Of a DNA stretch of 64,000 nucleotides, positions 12,437 to 23,639 are shown one piece after another; the stretch's first letter is position 1, and each line of letters starts with the position of its first letter. The translations under genes and the position numbers were made by a program. Origin of the DNA: Sanguinoderma infundibulare (Eukaryota; Basidiomycota; Agaricomycetes; Polyporales; Polyporaceae); NCBI GenBank assembly GCA_032821775.1, contig JAVLRN010000001.1, positions 2,914,001 through 2,978,000 on the forward strand, in the 5' to 3' direction. The notes beneath the pieces are model-generated. The model was not told the DNA's origin and ran no database searches. It saw only the letters and a program-made list of their open reading frames with translations.

Positions 12437-14340
12437 TCAAACGTCTGTGGGTGGAGGAGCTACCAAAGGTGTCAGCGCCATGTCAAGAGTCGGAACTGTC
12501 AGAAGAGACGTACGACAACAAGCGTTCTCTGAAGGATCGCAAATTTGATCTGCGGGACACATGATAAGGCATGACGAATCCGCTGATGTCTGAAAAGGAA
12601 CAGAGTTCTTAGGTGCTGCGACAAGAGAACACGGATCGAGAGATGGAAAGGAACATACCCTTAAATGCTCCTCTGACGGCGCATGTCGCGGATGGTGATA
12701 CTCGGGCTGGATCGTGCTTGAATGAATACCCCGGTCGTGGAGAGCCTTCCTGATCTGCGCGGCTACAGGCATGAAGTCATGCTTGCGCGAGGCCATGACG
12801 TGTACAGACGCAACGAGCTTGTTCTCAGACAGCTGCCAGATGTGGAGCTCGTGGAGGGAAAGGACTCCATCTACAGCAAGGATCGCGTGCCTGGTCTCTT
12901 CCAACGAAACGGTCGACGGCACGCCCTGCAACAAGATGAAGGCCGTGCTTTTCACTGAAATAGCAAGGTCAATCTCGCTGCTCGAGAGCATTCCAACACA
13001 GTTTCACTCACCGAGAGGAAGCGCAGAAGAGAAGATAATGACGGTGATCACTAAGCTGATGATCGGGTCGAAGTAATACTTCCAGCTCCAGCTCGTGAGC
13101 CAGATGACAAGACCCGTCGAGATGACGCCAACGTTGCCCAACGCATCGCCCATAACATGTAGAATCAAGGCACGCATGTTCATCGAGCCATGAGCATGGC
13201 CGTGGCCACCACGACCCTGACCCTGGCCATCGTCGTCCGCGTGCAGAGTGCGCGGTCCAGAAGACTCGGAGGAGGCGTTGTGTGACAACAGAGGCGTCGA
13301 CTCGCTCAAAGTTTCCAATTCCTCGCCCGACGGAGCTTCTGCAACACACTCATCGCTCTGGTGGGCGTGCCCCGGGCGGGATTGAGATCTCGCGCTTGGC
13401 CGGGACGGAGATGGGGAGCGTGCGCGTGCAACATCCTGCGCAGCTTGAACGATAGAGGCACGTGTTGCCGCAGGGTGACCGTACAACGAGGAATACGAAT
13501 CGGACCGTTCGCGAGACTTTCGGCGGGATGAGGGAGATGCGAGGGGTGCCCGGGGGGTAATTTGCCCATCCTCTAACTCGGAACGAACGCTGGGCGGTTT
13601 GGACGTGGAAGGGGATGGCTTCGCATGCGTATGATCATGATCATGGCCATGATCTAAAAAATAGATGAATGAAGGTGGGGAGACGCAGCCAAGACATGGG
13701 GTAAACGTACCATGGAATAGGGAGAGACCCACGATGTTCGAAGCCAACCCAAGGGAGCCGACCAAGACCACGAGACGAGGGTTCGAGATTTCTGACAAGG
13801 GTCTATGCTTGAATAGGAAGTCTAGGTAAATGATTTGGCTACATACCGGGGGTACTGAAGAACCTTTCTATGGCTTCGAGGAATATGGAGAAGCAGAGTG
13901 CCAAGAGGAAGACACCATTGACCAACGCAGCGAGAATCTCGGCTCGATGCCAGCCATAAGAGTAACGAGAGTCAATGTGTTTTTGATTTGTGAGCTGCGA
14001 AAGGTCAGGTGTCAGTGCCCGAGACAGGAGGAAACGGCGCTGTGGGACGTACCTTGATCGCATAGAGCGCAACCACCAAGCTCAGAACATCACTGGAAAC
14101 ATTCGGTTAGACCCTGCCACGAGTTGTTGAGCAGCCCACGGAGATTAAAGACGCACTTGAGCATATGAAAGCTGTCTGCGACAAGTGCAAGCGAGCCCAC
14201 AGCGTAACCTAGAGGAAGCACGGTGGTGAGCGACACGCGTGGGTACGGAGCGGAGGCCACAACGCACCGACGATGAGTTCAACGAAAAAGAAGAGAACAT
14301 CGATTACGAGCAGGAGTATGATGCGTGTCTGGCGAGACAT
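12437..14340 (-). CDS. ZRC1: Cation diffusion facilitator, zinc transporter (ZRC1/COT1-like)
   Basis: Proton-coupled Zn2+ exporter, probably loading zinc into the vacuole. It starts MSRQTRIILLLVIDVLFFFVE (TM1). TM2 carries the HxxxD zinc site (SFHMLNDVLSLVVALYAI) and is followed by the signature RYSYGWHRAEILAALVNGVF. A long cytosolic loop between TM4 and TM5 is His-rich (HDHDHTHAK; GHGHAHG), with a Ser/Pro-rich insert. TM5 carries the second HxxxD (LHVMGDALGNVGVI). The soluble C-terminal domain has GVLSLHELHIWQLSENKLVASVHV. The protein ends in a Cys/Pro tail (SENACCPPPTDV) after two small introns. The loop and tail are longer than in bacterial CDFs but usual for fungi. It is divergent from eIF3h. 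Confidence 0.92.
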
Positions 14341-15148
14341 CGTGGTCGCATACAGGCTGTGGCAGAGGAAGAGGAAGAGGAGGGGGCGAGCGGAACCAGG
14401 GCCACAGTCCTCGGCCGCCCAGTTAACATCCTCGCTCACGTGCCTCGGCAATCCCCTTGGACCTTATCTGATAAGATTGCCCCACATCAATCAGCCTTTG
14501 GGGCTCGTCATCGCATCGTCTTTGGGCTCTGGCTGGCTCTGGACTCTGCTGTCGTCCCATCTGCTGTCCTTCGGGGCTGCCAGATGTCAGGCATTCACGG
14601 CATTATCGTCCGAATGACCTCTCGTCCGACCTGATCGTTGTCTTTGTCAGCCGCGATGCAAAGTCCCCTTTGCCTGACAAACTGAACCTAATTCTCCTTG
14701 ACATCAGCTGCTTGACATAGGATTGCAATGGTTGAGGATCTGACTGTGCAAGTTGAGAGGAGACTCACGCATGTCTAGGGTTTATTTCGCTTGCAATCAT
14801 TTCCCATACATGACGAGTCTCTGGAGATCATCCAACACATGTATCCTAATGATCGATTGAATTTAATATTCGTAAAACATACTATAGAACATTCTATATG
14901 AAATAGAAAGCCCTTTGAACGCACGCAAAGTTCAAACGCAGCTTGAAGCTAACGGTGGAGCCGGGCTGATATGTCACGTGACTGGACGAGTTTTGGCTTG
15001 TTTGGCAAGAGCCTCTAACTGCTCGTCCAAAATTGCCGTTTGCTAACTGTTTCGGTTACGCTTCGGCACACAGGATCTCGCTCTTTGCTAATCTTTACCG
15101 CTTGGTCGGCTCTCTAGGAACGTCTGCTCAAGTACGCCTACTACCAAC
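14341..15148. promoter_or_regulatory. Divergent intergenic region, zinc transporter / eIF3h
   Basis: 808 bases between two divergent start codons. The middle (about 14800-14930) is AT-rich, with ATATTCGTAAAACATACTAT-like sequence, unlike the GC-rich flanks. A palindromic GTCACGTGAC lies at 14973-14982 and another CACGTG core near 14437. No open frame here has coding character. Confidence 0.55.
14973..14982. promoter_or_regulatory. Palindromic CACGTG (E-box/Cbf1-type) site
   Basis: A perfect 10-base palindrome GTCACGTGAC sits 167 bases upstream of the eIF3h start, in the shared region with the zinc transporter gene. CACGTG cores are bound by bHLH factors such as Cbf1 in fungi. A function at this copy is inferred from sequence and position only. 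Confidence 0.35.
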
Positions 15149-16769
15149 ATGGCTGCCGCAACCTCCATGGCAGCAGCACTCGCTGCATCCCTCCCTGCGC
15201 CCCAAGCGACGCCCACACCAAGCGCACCCACCTACGAAGCCATCCCTGCCTCGATGGCCAAGGTGATCGACATCGAAGCAGAGATCCCCATTGCTAGCGT
15301 ACAGCTGGATGCGATGGTGAGCTATTTCGTTCATTCTACAAAGCGTCCCACTCTTCAGCTGTGCGCCGATGCACTTGCGAGGCAACATGCATCCGACGAG
15401 CGTCCTAGGTTAGCGAGCACATGTACACGCATACGTGCTACTTCTCCTAGTCGCGCCGCGTCCTTGTGCCTGTCCCGTGCGTCCCGCTGGGCAAATTTTT
15501 TAGGGTTCCGGCTTTACTACGTGTGGACTGTTACTGACGGCATCTTTTGTTCATTCATTCGTCCGGGCGCCGCGCGCATTTCCCTTTCCGACGTCGGCTC
15601 GTCGTCTTTGGCGTATGACTCCAGGTGGTCTCGAAGATCATCAAGCACGCAAAAGAGGCCCCGGGGTCATCGGCTCACGGTCTCCTCCTCGGTCTGGACC
15701 TCGACGGCACTTTAGAGGTGTCCAACTCCTTCCCCCTTCCTCACCATACCAACGATGATGATGACAAGTCTGCAAAGGGTGTGGGTGAGTGCTTGTCCGT
15801 AGCAAAGTAATGAACCTTTTGTTAAAGGAAGCCGTTTGCCAGCGCGATACCAGGCGTCGATGCTGCGGTCGCTCAAGGAAGTACAGGCGGACGACAGCGT
15901 GATCGGTTTCTACCAGGGCATGACCCTGGGATCTTTTTTCAACCAAACCTTGGTCGACACTCAGGCGATTCATCAAGCAAAGCTACGACATGGCGGTGTC
16001 GTAATCGTGCATGGTCAGAAGTCATGTCCTTCAAACGTGTTCCCGCGCGCTGATTACAACGTTTTCATAGACATCTCTCAAACTGCACGAGGCAACGCGT
16101 CTTTCCGGGCGTTCCGGCTTACGAAGCCTTTCCTTGACGCCTACAAAAAGAGCAACTTCTCCACCTCGAGGTGACTGACATCGTCTCTGACGCCATGGCG
16201 CGATAATAACGGAGATATGGTCCCGCAGCTTGATTGACCATCGGCTGACTTTCTCGAACATCCTCGAAGAAGTGCCGCTCAAAATCCGCACAAACGCGCT
16301 CGTGAGCTCGTTCCTCGGTGCCTTGTCCGAGGCCACACCGTTGTCAACAGCGCATTCGAACCCCTCTCTGGTGACGTCCACCGCAGCTATTCCGCCGTCA
16401 TACTCAAGATTGAATTTGGGCACTGGGAACACGACGCGGAACCTGGAGCACATCGTGGAGGCACTTGACCATTACAAGACAGAGGAGGGCAACCTTGCAT
16501 ACCTGCAGCGGCAGATTGCTCGGGAGAAGGCGAAGGCGGATGCATTCGTCGCGAAGCGGAAGGAGGAGAACGCCACACGGATAGCGGCGGGGCTGGCACC
16601 GCTGCCCGAAGAAGACGTGAGCAGGCTGTTCAAGGTTCCCGCGGAACCGAGCCGGCTGGAGAGCATTTTGCTTCTGGGGCGAATCGATGCGTATGGGAAG
16701 AGCCTCGAGGAGACGGCGAGCACGGGCCTAGTGAAAATGTACGCGGCTAAGGCAAACGCCGGAAGCTGA
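15149..16769 (+). CDS. EIF3H: Translation initiation factor eIF3 subunit h
   Basis: MPN-domain subunit of eIF3, which acts on the 40S ribosomal subunit during initiation. An Ala-rich N-terminus (MAAATSMAAALAASLPAPQA) leads into VIDIEAEIPIASVQLDAM / VVSKIIKHAKEAPGSSAHGLLLGLDLDGTLEVSNSFPLP, the start of the MPN fold. Then come RYQASMLRSLKEVQADDSVIGFYQ and LVDTQAIHQAK. As in other eIF3h proteins the JAMM metal motif is not intact, so no isopeptidase activity is expected. The C-terminal half is helical (LEHIVEALDHYKTEEGNLAYLQRQ) and ends KMYAAKANAGS. The first intron, 15317-15624, is 308 bases, far longer than others in the window, but the join AM/VVSK is clean. Confidence 0.93.
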
Positions 16770-17413
16770 GTCGGAGGCGATGTCTACGTATAGATTACCA
16801 TGTGCGCTCAGCGCTGCCGCTGTTGTACGAGGACGTGGATGACCATTTGATATATCACAGGACGAGCTCGTGGATGGCATGTGTAGGGAGCGTGAAGAGA
16901 ACGACGAGGACGTGCTTCGGTCTGCTTCGGTTGTGGTTCGGCACGCAGAGTGTGCTGAAGGTCGTGACCGTGACCGAGCTCAGAGGGATTGGAATCGATG
17001 GGCAGGTGCGTGTCTGGAATGGTGCCGGCCGGGGGTTGGACAAGGAACATTAACGCCAGGAACGGTCGCGCGGCCGGGACCAGAGGCCGTGATCGGGGCC
17101 TGGGAGGCCGAGGATGAGACCAGCGTGACTGCGCAGCGGCGGCGAATAAGCTCTGGCGTGGGACTGGCGTCCTGGCGTTGCCATTTATTTTTCTCCCTTG
17201 GTTGCTGGCCCCGGTTGTCTCCCTTACGTCCCCCCACCGTCCCATCTTCACTTGCTGAGCCTCGCGCCCAACCGACGACTCATCTCGTCCTCTTGTCCGC
17301 GTCTCTGCTCTCTTTGGTCTACATAAGCCCGCTCTCGTTCATTTAGTCGAGCAGGCCCATCCAGTCCTTCCCCAACCCTCCCTACAATCCACACTCCCTC
17401 GCATAGTAACGAC
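16770..17413. other. Intergenic, promoter of the DPBB gene
   Basis: 644 bases on the plus strand between eIF3h and the secreted DPBB gene. A pyrimidine-rich tract of about 100 bases (17270-17400) directly precedes the start, a feature of strongly expressed fungal promoters and leaders. Open frames on the minus strand here are compositionally biased and not convincing. Confidence 0.5.
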
Positions 17414-18406
17414 ATGTACTTCTCCAAGGCCATTGTTGTTCTCTCCATCGCCCTTTCCGCCCTGGCGAGCCCCCATGGGATGCGCGGCATCCACCATCGC
17501 GACCTCGCGCGCCGCGCCGCCATGCCCGCTGCCGCTCCCGAGCCCGTCGTGGTCGCCCCGCAGAAGAAGCGTGCGAGCTCCGGTCGCTGCAAGGTCCGCT
17601 CGACCTCCAGCGCCGCAGCTGCGACAACGTCCGTGTCCTCCTCTTCTTCGTCAAGCGCGACCCACTCTACAACTACGACCCACGCTTCCCCTTCTAGCTC
17701 CATCATCCCGCCCCAGAACGTCGAGAGCACCCCGGCGCCGTCCCCTGCTCCTCAGCCGACCACCACGAAGGAACAGCCGCAGCCCACTACCACTGCCCAG
17801 CCTACCACTACTAAGAAGACGACGGCCGCACCCGCGCCCACCACTTCCTCGACGTCTTCATCTGGCAGCTCCGCCTCCGACCCGCTTGACATCCTGACTG
17901 GCATTCACTCCGGCGATGGTGCGTTGCTAACGCATATTACACCCCTCCTTCGTCTGTCCTAACCCATCTTCCTTTCAGGTACTTTCTACTCCACTGGTCT
18001 CGGTTCATGCGGTATTACCAACTCGGACACTGACTTCATTGTCGCTGTCTCGCACGAGCTCTACGACAACTTCCCGTAAGTATCCGCGGCTGTTTTGTAG
18101 TCCAGTCTCGATTATTGACCGACATTCGTTGCAGCGGCTACAACGATGTCAACCCCAACGACAACCCGCTGTGCAAGCGGATGATCAAGGCTACCTGTGT
18201 GTACCTTTACTGTCAAAAGCTCCCGTTGCACACCCCACTTACGCGTCGTTCAACCCTTAGACCAGGGCAAGTCCGTCGAGGTCATGGCCGTCGACCGCTG
18301 CACGGGCTGTGCTCTCTTCGACCTCGACTTCTCCCCGAGCGCGTTCTCCCAGCTCGCCGACTTCTCTGTCGGTCGCCTGCACGGCGTTGAGTGGGAATGG
18401 ATCTAA
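17414..18406 (+). CDS. Secreted double-psi beta-barrel (expansin/RlpA-like) protein with Ser/Thr/Pro linker
   Basis: A signal peptide (MYFSKAIVVLSIALSALAS) is followed by a basic propeptide-like part (HHRDLARRAAM, KKRASSGRCK), then a linker of about 100 residues dominated by Ser, Thr, Ala and Pro that is probably O-mannosylated. The C-terminal domain (GDGTFYSTGLGSCGITN, AVSHELYDNF, NPLCKRMIKATYQGKSVEVMAVDRCTGCALFDLDFSPSAFSQLA) is a DPBB fold as in expansins, barwin and RlpA, with the conserved DRC..C and DLSPSAF-like motif. It ends GVEWEWI. Four exons. Basidiomycete proteins of this type lack the cellulose-binding second expansin domain. A wall-loosening or wall-binding role is likely, but an enzymatic activity is not shown. 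The Ser/Thr linker could also serve a surface-anchored form. Confidence 0.85.
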
Positions 18407-19510
18407 AGCACGCGCTCGGTTCCGACGTCCATCGCTATCCCGTCATGAAGTCCTGCAAGATACCACCTGAACGTCGCTGTTCATATCCCCCCCTTAGCAA
18501 AGTTGTCACTAGGCTCTTTTTATTGCGCTCTTTATTCAGGTCTCGTGTCGTTTTCGTCTTACCCTCGGCGCCAGGGGCGTCACTCGTCGTGTTCCGACCC
18601 CTGCGTGCAGGGGGCGGGACGAGAGTCGGTGGAGGGTTAGGATATATACCGCCGTGTTGTATTGCGTGCAATAACTGGGATACACGTTTATGGAACATGA
18701 TCCGCAGCGTAGCACATTAGATATACGTTAGATGTACATACATATGCGCGTTGGACCGTGCGGAGCGCGGTTGGCGGCCGCTATTCTGGATGAGTCGCGC
18801 CAGTCCGCCTGGATCCCCCCGTACTTAGGTACTATTCATACATGGGTGTTCGGAAGTAATCATGGAATGATAAAGAAGCATTGTAAAAATACCTGTGAGA
18901 ACCAAGTGCGTCCGTTCTTCCGGTTGGCTGTGCGATTTGCGTATTCGGTACGTGCTTCGTGGGACCGGACTTGTTCGCGTCCCAACCATCCCTGCGGTCA
19001 GTCTGCACGTATGCATCAAGTCCAACGCAGCAGTGTTGCATGTTCGGCAATGACGGGGAAGCGAGACCGCTGAGGCTAATAGGGCGGTGGCATCTACTTA
19101 CCAGTGCTCAAGTATGGACCATAGTGATGTCTCAGAGTGGCGGATGTCGCTACCGTGGGAGCAGCTGGGAAGCGTTTACCACATCGTCATGGACACTGCC
19201 TGGTATATTACAGTATTTCTTGGACTGCATCCCTTGGATGGGGGAGCGAAAGATGTGCACCCGGGGCCGAAGCCCATCAAGATCGATTATCCCCGTCCCT
19301 CTCCCCGTCCGCGTCCATGTTTCGGGCATCCCGGGATACCTGCTCGTCCTCGCACTTTGTAGCCCGGTCACGTGGTCTACGTGACGAAACCAAATTGGAC
19401 GTCAGACAGTGACAGGCATAGGTACGGTACCCAGCAGCCTGCCGTCCTGAATATCTTTTCCTCCGTGGTACGTGGCCGCTTTTTGTCTCTATTTTGTCAG
19501 ACTCCTTCAG
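18407..19510. other. Intergenic, no gene seen
   Basis: About 1.1 kb after the DPBB gene. It includes the 3' end of that gene (T-rich stretches near 18510-18530) and otherwise only short overlapping frames on both strands with no consistent coding pattern. Confidence 0.5.
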
Positions 19511-20915
19511 ATGGCAACGAATGAAATCCTCGACTTCGACCATCCGCCGCCTGCTGCCACTGCCAGACAGTTTATCCATAACATCGTCACCAGGCACGTA
19601 AGGCACGCCGTCGACGTCTTCCCCATCACCTCGCTTGACCTGTGCACCTCGCTTGACCTGTGCACCCAAAAGGAGCGGTGACATCACCCTCAAAATGCAG
19701 CCTGGATCGGCCCGTTTATCGCCAAGTACCTCATCGTCTCGATGGCAATGATCTCACAGACGGCTCCGCTCTACGAACTGGGGTTACTCCTTCACAGGCC
19801 CAAAGCCCCCCACCAGACAGTGGTCATTGTGGTGTCAAATCTCTTCGGCTGGAGCATGAATGGTCAATCGATGATCACGTAGAAGGCATCGCCCGACGTC
19901 CGCAGCTACCGGTGGTCGATATTCTGTAAGTTGCCACCAGACAAATGTGGCCATAAATCTGCAAAGACAGTCCCTCACCTCCGCTTCAGTACCCGTTCCC
20001 TGTCGTTAACTAAGGCCTCGCATGCAAGGCGTGGGGGAAACCAGCGATGTAGGCCCTCCACAAAAACATCTTCGTTGCTAGATTCAGCTAAGTCGCCGCT
20101 CTCGCACACCCATCGTCCCGCCTCCGCGGGCCCAGATTTCAGCACTCGCCCAGAAGATCAATGCATCACCTTTCGCGGCTGATGACGTTCTGCAAGACCT
20201 CCAACACGATGAGGTCGTTCGTGTTCCAACCCCCCGTAGATAATCCCACGAAGGTTTCTACCGAGGCGTATCATGGTTCTGAGACCTCCCACGCGCCGCA
20301 TACAGTACTAATGAGGCCATTCGCCGTCTCCACCGTAATCCTTGGGAGGCACGGCCGTTTCCTGCGCATTTTACCGACCCCGGCTCGCGTGGATTTTATA
20401 GGTGACGAGAAGTTTTCCGCGGTACGTTCCTTTCGCAGGTTCTCCGAGTCCCGTACCCACAGCCTTTTACGTTTTCGCAGGCTTTCACCGTTTGTCTCCC
20501 GAAGTGGAGCCATTGGTGTCCATCTGGGCCCAGAGCTACTGTACTTTGTGAGCGGCGACCTCGGAGAGCCGCTGTTCCCGCCATTTCTTTGTCGACCTCT
20601 GGTGCAGCCTCCGCCCAAGCCTGACATGGTATGCGCTCATTGGACGAAACTGATCTCGACCACCGTCATCTCAGCTTCGCTCTGTTGCCGGGGGTACAAG
20701 ATCGGGTACGGCAGGGAGCTAGTTGGTTCCCCCGCCAGATGCGTGGAGTGATGTCAGAACTCTCAGGACGACCTTGGGTGGAGACGCGAACTGGTCTTGT
20801 GTGGTCTCAAGGGCTCCGAGACAGCTCCCTCCGGGGAGCGGTTCTGAACTGGCTCCTGAGCCTGAGGATCCACCAGATACGTCAATCTGGAGGACTTACC
20901 GGTGGATGTACATAG
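19511..20915 (+). pseudogene. Unrecognised multi-exon gene or decayed gene
   Basis: Several stretches look like exons flanked by plausible splice sites but do not join into one clean frame. Examples are MATNEILDFDHPPPAATARQ (19511), a piece ending LEHEWSIDDHVEGIARR then GTAAGT (19925), RAQISALAQKINASPFAADD (about 20131), FHRLSPEVEPLVSIWAQSYC before GTGAGC (about 20484-20548), and LVPPPDAWSDVRTLRTTLGG through IWRTYRWMYID (20720-20915). Stops or phase mismatches occur between them (for example the first donor gives phase 0, but the next acceptor then reaches a stop). I do not recognise a family. It could be a real lineage-specific gene whose introns I have misplaced, or a pseudogene. Boundaries are approximate. 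Confidence 0.25.
19627..19662. repeat. Two tandem copies of an 18-base unit
   Basis: The unit CACCTCGCTTGACCTGTG occurs at 19627-19644 and again, unchanged, at 19645-19662. An 18-base repeat keeps a reading frame, but the surrounding frame is not clearly coding. It is most likely a recent small duplication in the decayed region. Confidence 0.8.
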
Positions 20916-21412
20916 ATCGTTCTTTTTTACAGTTTAACTTGTGTGAGTTGTTTGTGCCTCACATGGCTATGCGGAGAAGTTGCGTGACGCTAATCTGACA
21001 TTTTGACAGCGTTTGACAGCGTCATCATAGCCAACTGGATCCGGAGGAGACACGCACAACGATCACGTCGGGCAGGTTTGGGTGGTTTCAGGTCACAGCG
21101 CTCAATGCTCCCGTTCCATGACTTCCAACGGGCGTTGTCTAAATGGAGCGAACTACACCTTGTACACCTTTCCTTGAACCCTCTTAGAGTGTGAAGTCGG
21201 CTTCGTGTTGTCTGATCTACTGCAATTGAAGGCTCTGCGAACGAGAATTTCTGATGGTGCAGTGCTATCCTGGCAGGCATGGCGAGTGTTGCGATTAGAT
21301 GAATGATAGAGATCAGATCTAGAGCAATCGATGCTGACGCTCACCAATCCCGAATCCGGACCTCGACTTGGTCCACCATGCACCCTCGCTATAAGCTAAA
21401 GTCTTCCACCGG
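20916..21412. other. Intergenic upstream of the F-box gene
   Basis: About 500 bases with only short weak frames, including one at 21003-21194 starting after a possible acceptor. A TATAAG-like element lies near 21390, about 20 bases before the F-box gene start. Nothing else is recognised. Confidence 0.4.
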
Positions 21413-23477
21413 ATGTCTAGGAAAACGGGGGCGGAAGAAGCGGCACCTTCTCCTGTCTTAAACGAGCTAGTCGATCGACCCTTGTCGGACATTGCCCGAG
21501 AGATCGACACACTCCGGCGGGAGAATACTCAGCTCAAAGAGGATTTGAAACGTCATAAGGAACAACTGGGAACACTCTTGCCCGTAAGCACAATGGTCGC
21601 GCCACTGACGGGATCCAATAACCCTCCTTTCGATAGGAACTTACGCTAAACCTGAGGGAGAATAGGATTCGACGTGCTGCAGTGAAGTTCCTCATGCAAG
21701 AGGGTGGGGTCAGTTGCAATCTTTCCATCATCGTTCCGCATTTACATGATCGACCACCCTACAGTTCCTGCAACCTGTTCCGAGAGTGCCTCTGCATCTT
21801 ACCACTTTCCCACCGGAGGTGCTGCTTCGGATTTTCAAGGCGGCCGTCCCACCTCGACACGAACATGACCCATCCGTAATGCGCCCATGGAATCTGTGGT
21901 TGGACGAGCTTCGGTTCCGTAAGGGACTCGTCCTCGTCTGCAAAGCATTCGCCGGCCCTGCGACTGCCGTACTGTACGAAGACATCGTCGTCCGGCGCAT
22001 GGGTCAGATACCGGCTCTCGCCCGTACGTTGTCCTCCGGACGTGATTTTGGCTCCTTGATCCGACACATACGAATGGACTCGTGCGTCATCTGGGCTCCT
22101 TGCGAAGACGTCGTGAAAGAGGACCTTCTATTCATCTTGCGACACTGCACTGCCCTACGGTCGTTCTCGTTCCATACGCATCCCAACTTCCCTACAACAA
22201 ACTCTCCACGCGATGAGGACTCGCCCGACTCCTGGGACGGATTTAATCCGACTTGGGTTCTACATGATCACACGGACGACATGGGCCGTTTACTACAAGA
22301 CACTCTTTCTTCAAGCCTCCGCGAACTGGACATCTCCATGTCCTTGTCCGAAACCCAAGTCGCCGAGCTGCACGGGCTGTTGTCGGCCGCGAGGTTGCTG
22401 CGCACCCTTAAGCTCGGACCGGTTGTGGCGAAGCCATTCGTGAAAGACGCCTCCTCCCTTTCGCGACTGAGACTGCCACGACTCGAGGAGCTTCAGACGT
22501 ACGTTGATCACCACGACTTCTTGGCGTACGTGAGTTCCCATTGGGAGCTCCCCAGTCTCACAAGCCTAACCGCAATGTGCTGCGAGAGCCTCCCCGAGAG
22601 GTTGCTCAGACAGCACGGCCGTGGTTTGACGTACCTCCACGTATTCCCGAAGAAGAAGGACCGGGTTTACGATTACAGTTGGGCGATGTGCTCCACGAAT
22701 CACATATCTTCCCTCTCGGAATGGTGCCCCGTCCTCGAGCACCTCGTCTTCCCAGCGACACCGCCATACGCGCGCTCGAGTGATCTCCTCTTACACCTGC
22801 AGTCCTCCACCCTCCGCTACCTGGATATATGGTGCCACAACTGCTTCGCCACGCGCGAAGGAATCGAATCCGAAACCGCTGCTGCGGCCCTAGAGGGCCA
22901 TCTTCCCTCCCTCGTCCGGATCCGGCGGCTGCGCAAGGTCCCGCTCGTCGATCTGCCCCTCATATGCCACCCTTCTCTCGTCACGGGTGATGACGTGCGC
23001 CTGTACCGCTTCCCCGGCCTCTTCGTGGCCCAGACCTCGTGGTGCGTCGCGCCGGACATCGGCCTGCAGAGCGACCTCCCGTGGTTCGTGCATCTCCCGC
23101 CCGAGGACGACAACACGAAGACGTACGAATCCGAATCCGAGTCGGAGGGCGCAGACGAGGAGAAGGAGGAGGGCGAGATCGACGACGACGATGTCGACGA
23201 GGAGGGGTCTGAAGGGTCGGACGAGGAGGCTTACGACCCCTCGGACAACGAGATCGAGTCGGAGAGTTCGGATGACACCGAGGACTCCGAGGGGCAGATA
23301 TCGGACGCGGAGCTGGACGTCTCGGAGTTGAAGGAGGCGCGGTTGAAGGAGCTCTTCGACAGAGACACCATACTGGACATGTTCCAGGCGAGTCAGGAGC
23401 GCGGCATACACGAAGACCCTGAAGATTCTTCGGACGACGAGGATGAGGGAGATACGGAGGCAGAACCACGGACATGA
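21413..23477 (+). CDS. F-box domain protein with acidic C-terminal tail
   Basis: Typical Agaricomycete F-box protein, expected to act as a substrate adaptor of SCF ubiquitin ligases. Exon 1 starts MSRKTGAEEAAPSPVLNELV and has a short coiled coil (IAREIDTLRRENTQLKEDLK). It joins through a small exon (NRIRRAAVKFLMQE) to the main exon, where PLHLTTFPPEVLLRIFKAAV is the F-box. The phases fit (0/0). The middle is leucine-rich and LRR-like without a clear repeat. From about 23125 the protein becomes extremely acidic (runs of D, E and S) and stays so to the stop. The start at 21413 is preferred because the main exon has no ATG before the F-box and is open upstream to an acceptor at about 21764. Confidence 0.75.
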
Positions 23478-23639
23478 CCCTTTACGGCCATGAGCTATGA
23501 AGAATCTTGACGATCGCACATACCATGAAGGAACATTTCGTTCGCGTGTGTCTGTATGATAACTTTTACTGCGGTTGATCATCATGAAGCGTTCAGATGT
23601 CCGTGTTGTACTAACGCGAAAGGACGCGGGGTACTGTAG

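Noticed and set aside
16808..17251. 147-codon minus-strand frame between eIF3h and the DPBB gene
   Set aside because: It is Arg/Pro/Gln-rich with no domain, no splice context and lies in the expected promoter region; it is a compositional artefact of GC-rich DNA.
19690..19881. Hydrophobic reading (WIGPFIAKYLIVSMAM...) as an RTA1-type membrane protein
   Set aside because: It is a single piece ending in a stop at 19879-19881, without neighbouring exons of that family; another frame in the same piece has a better donor site.
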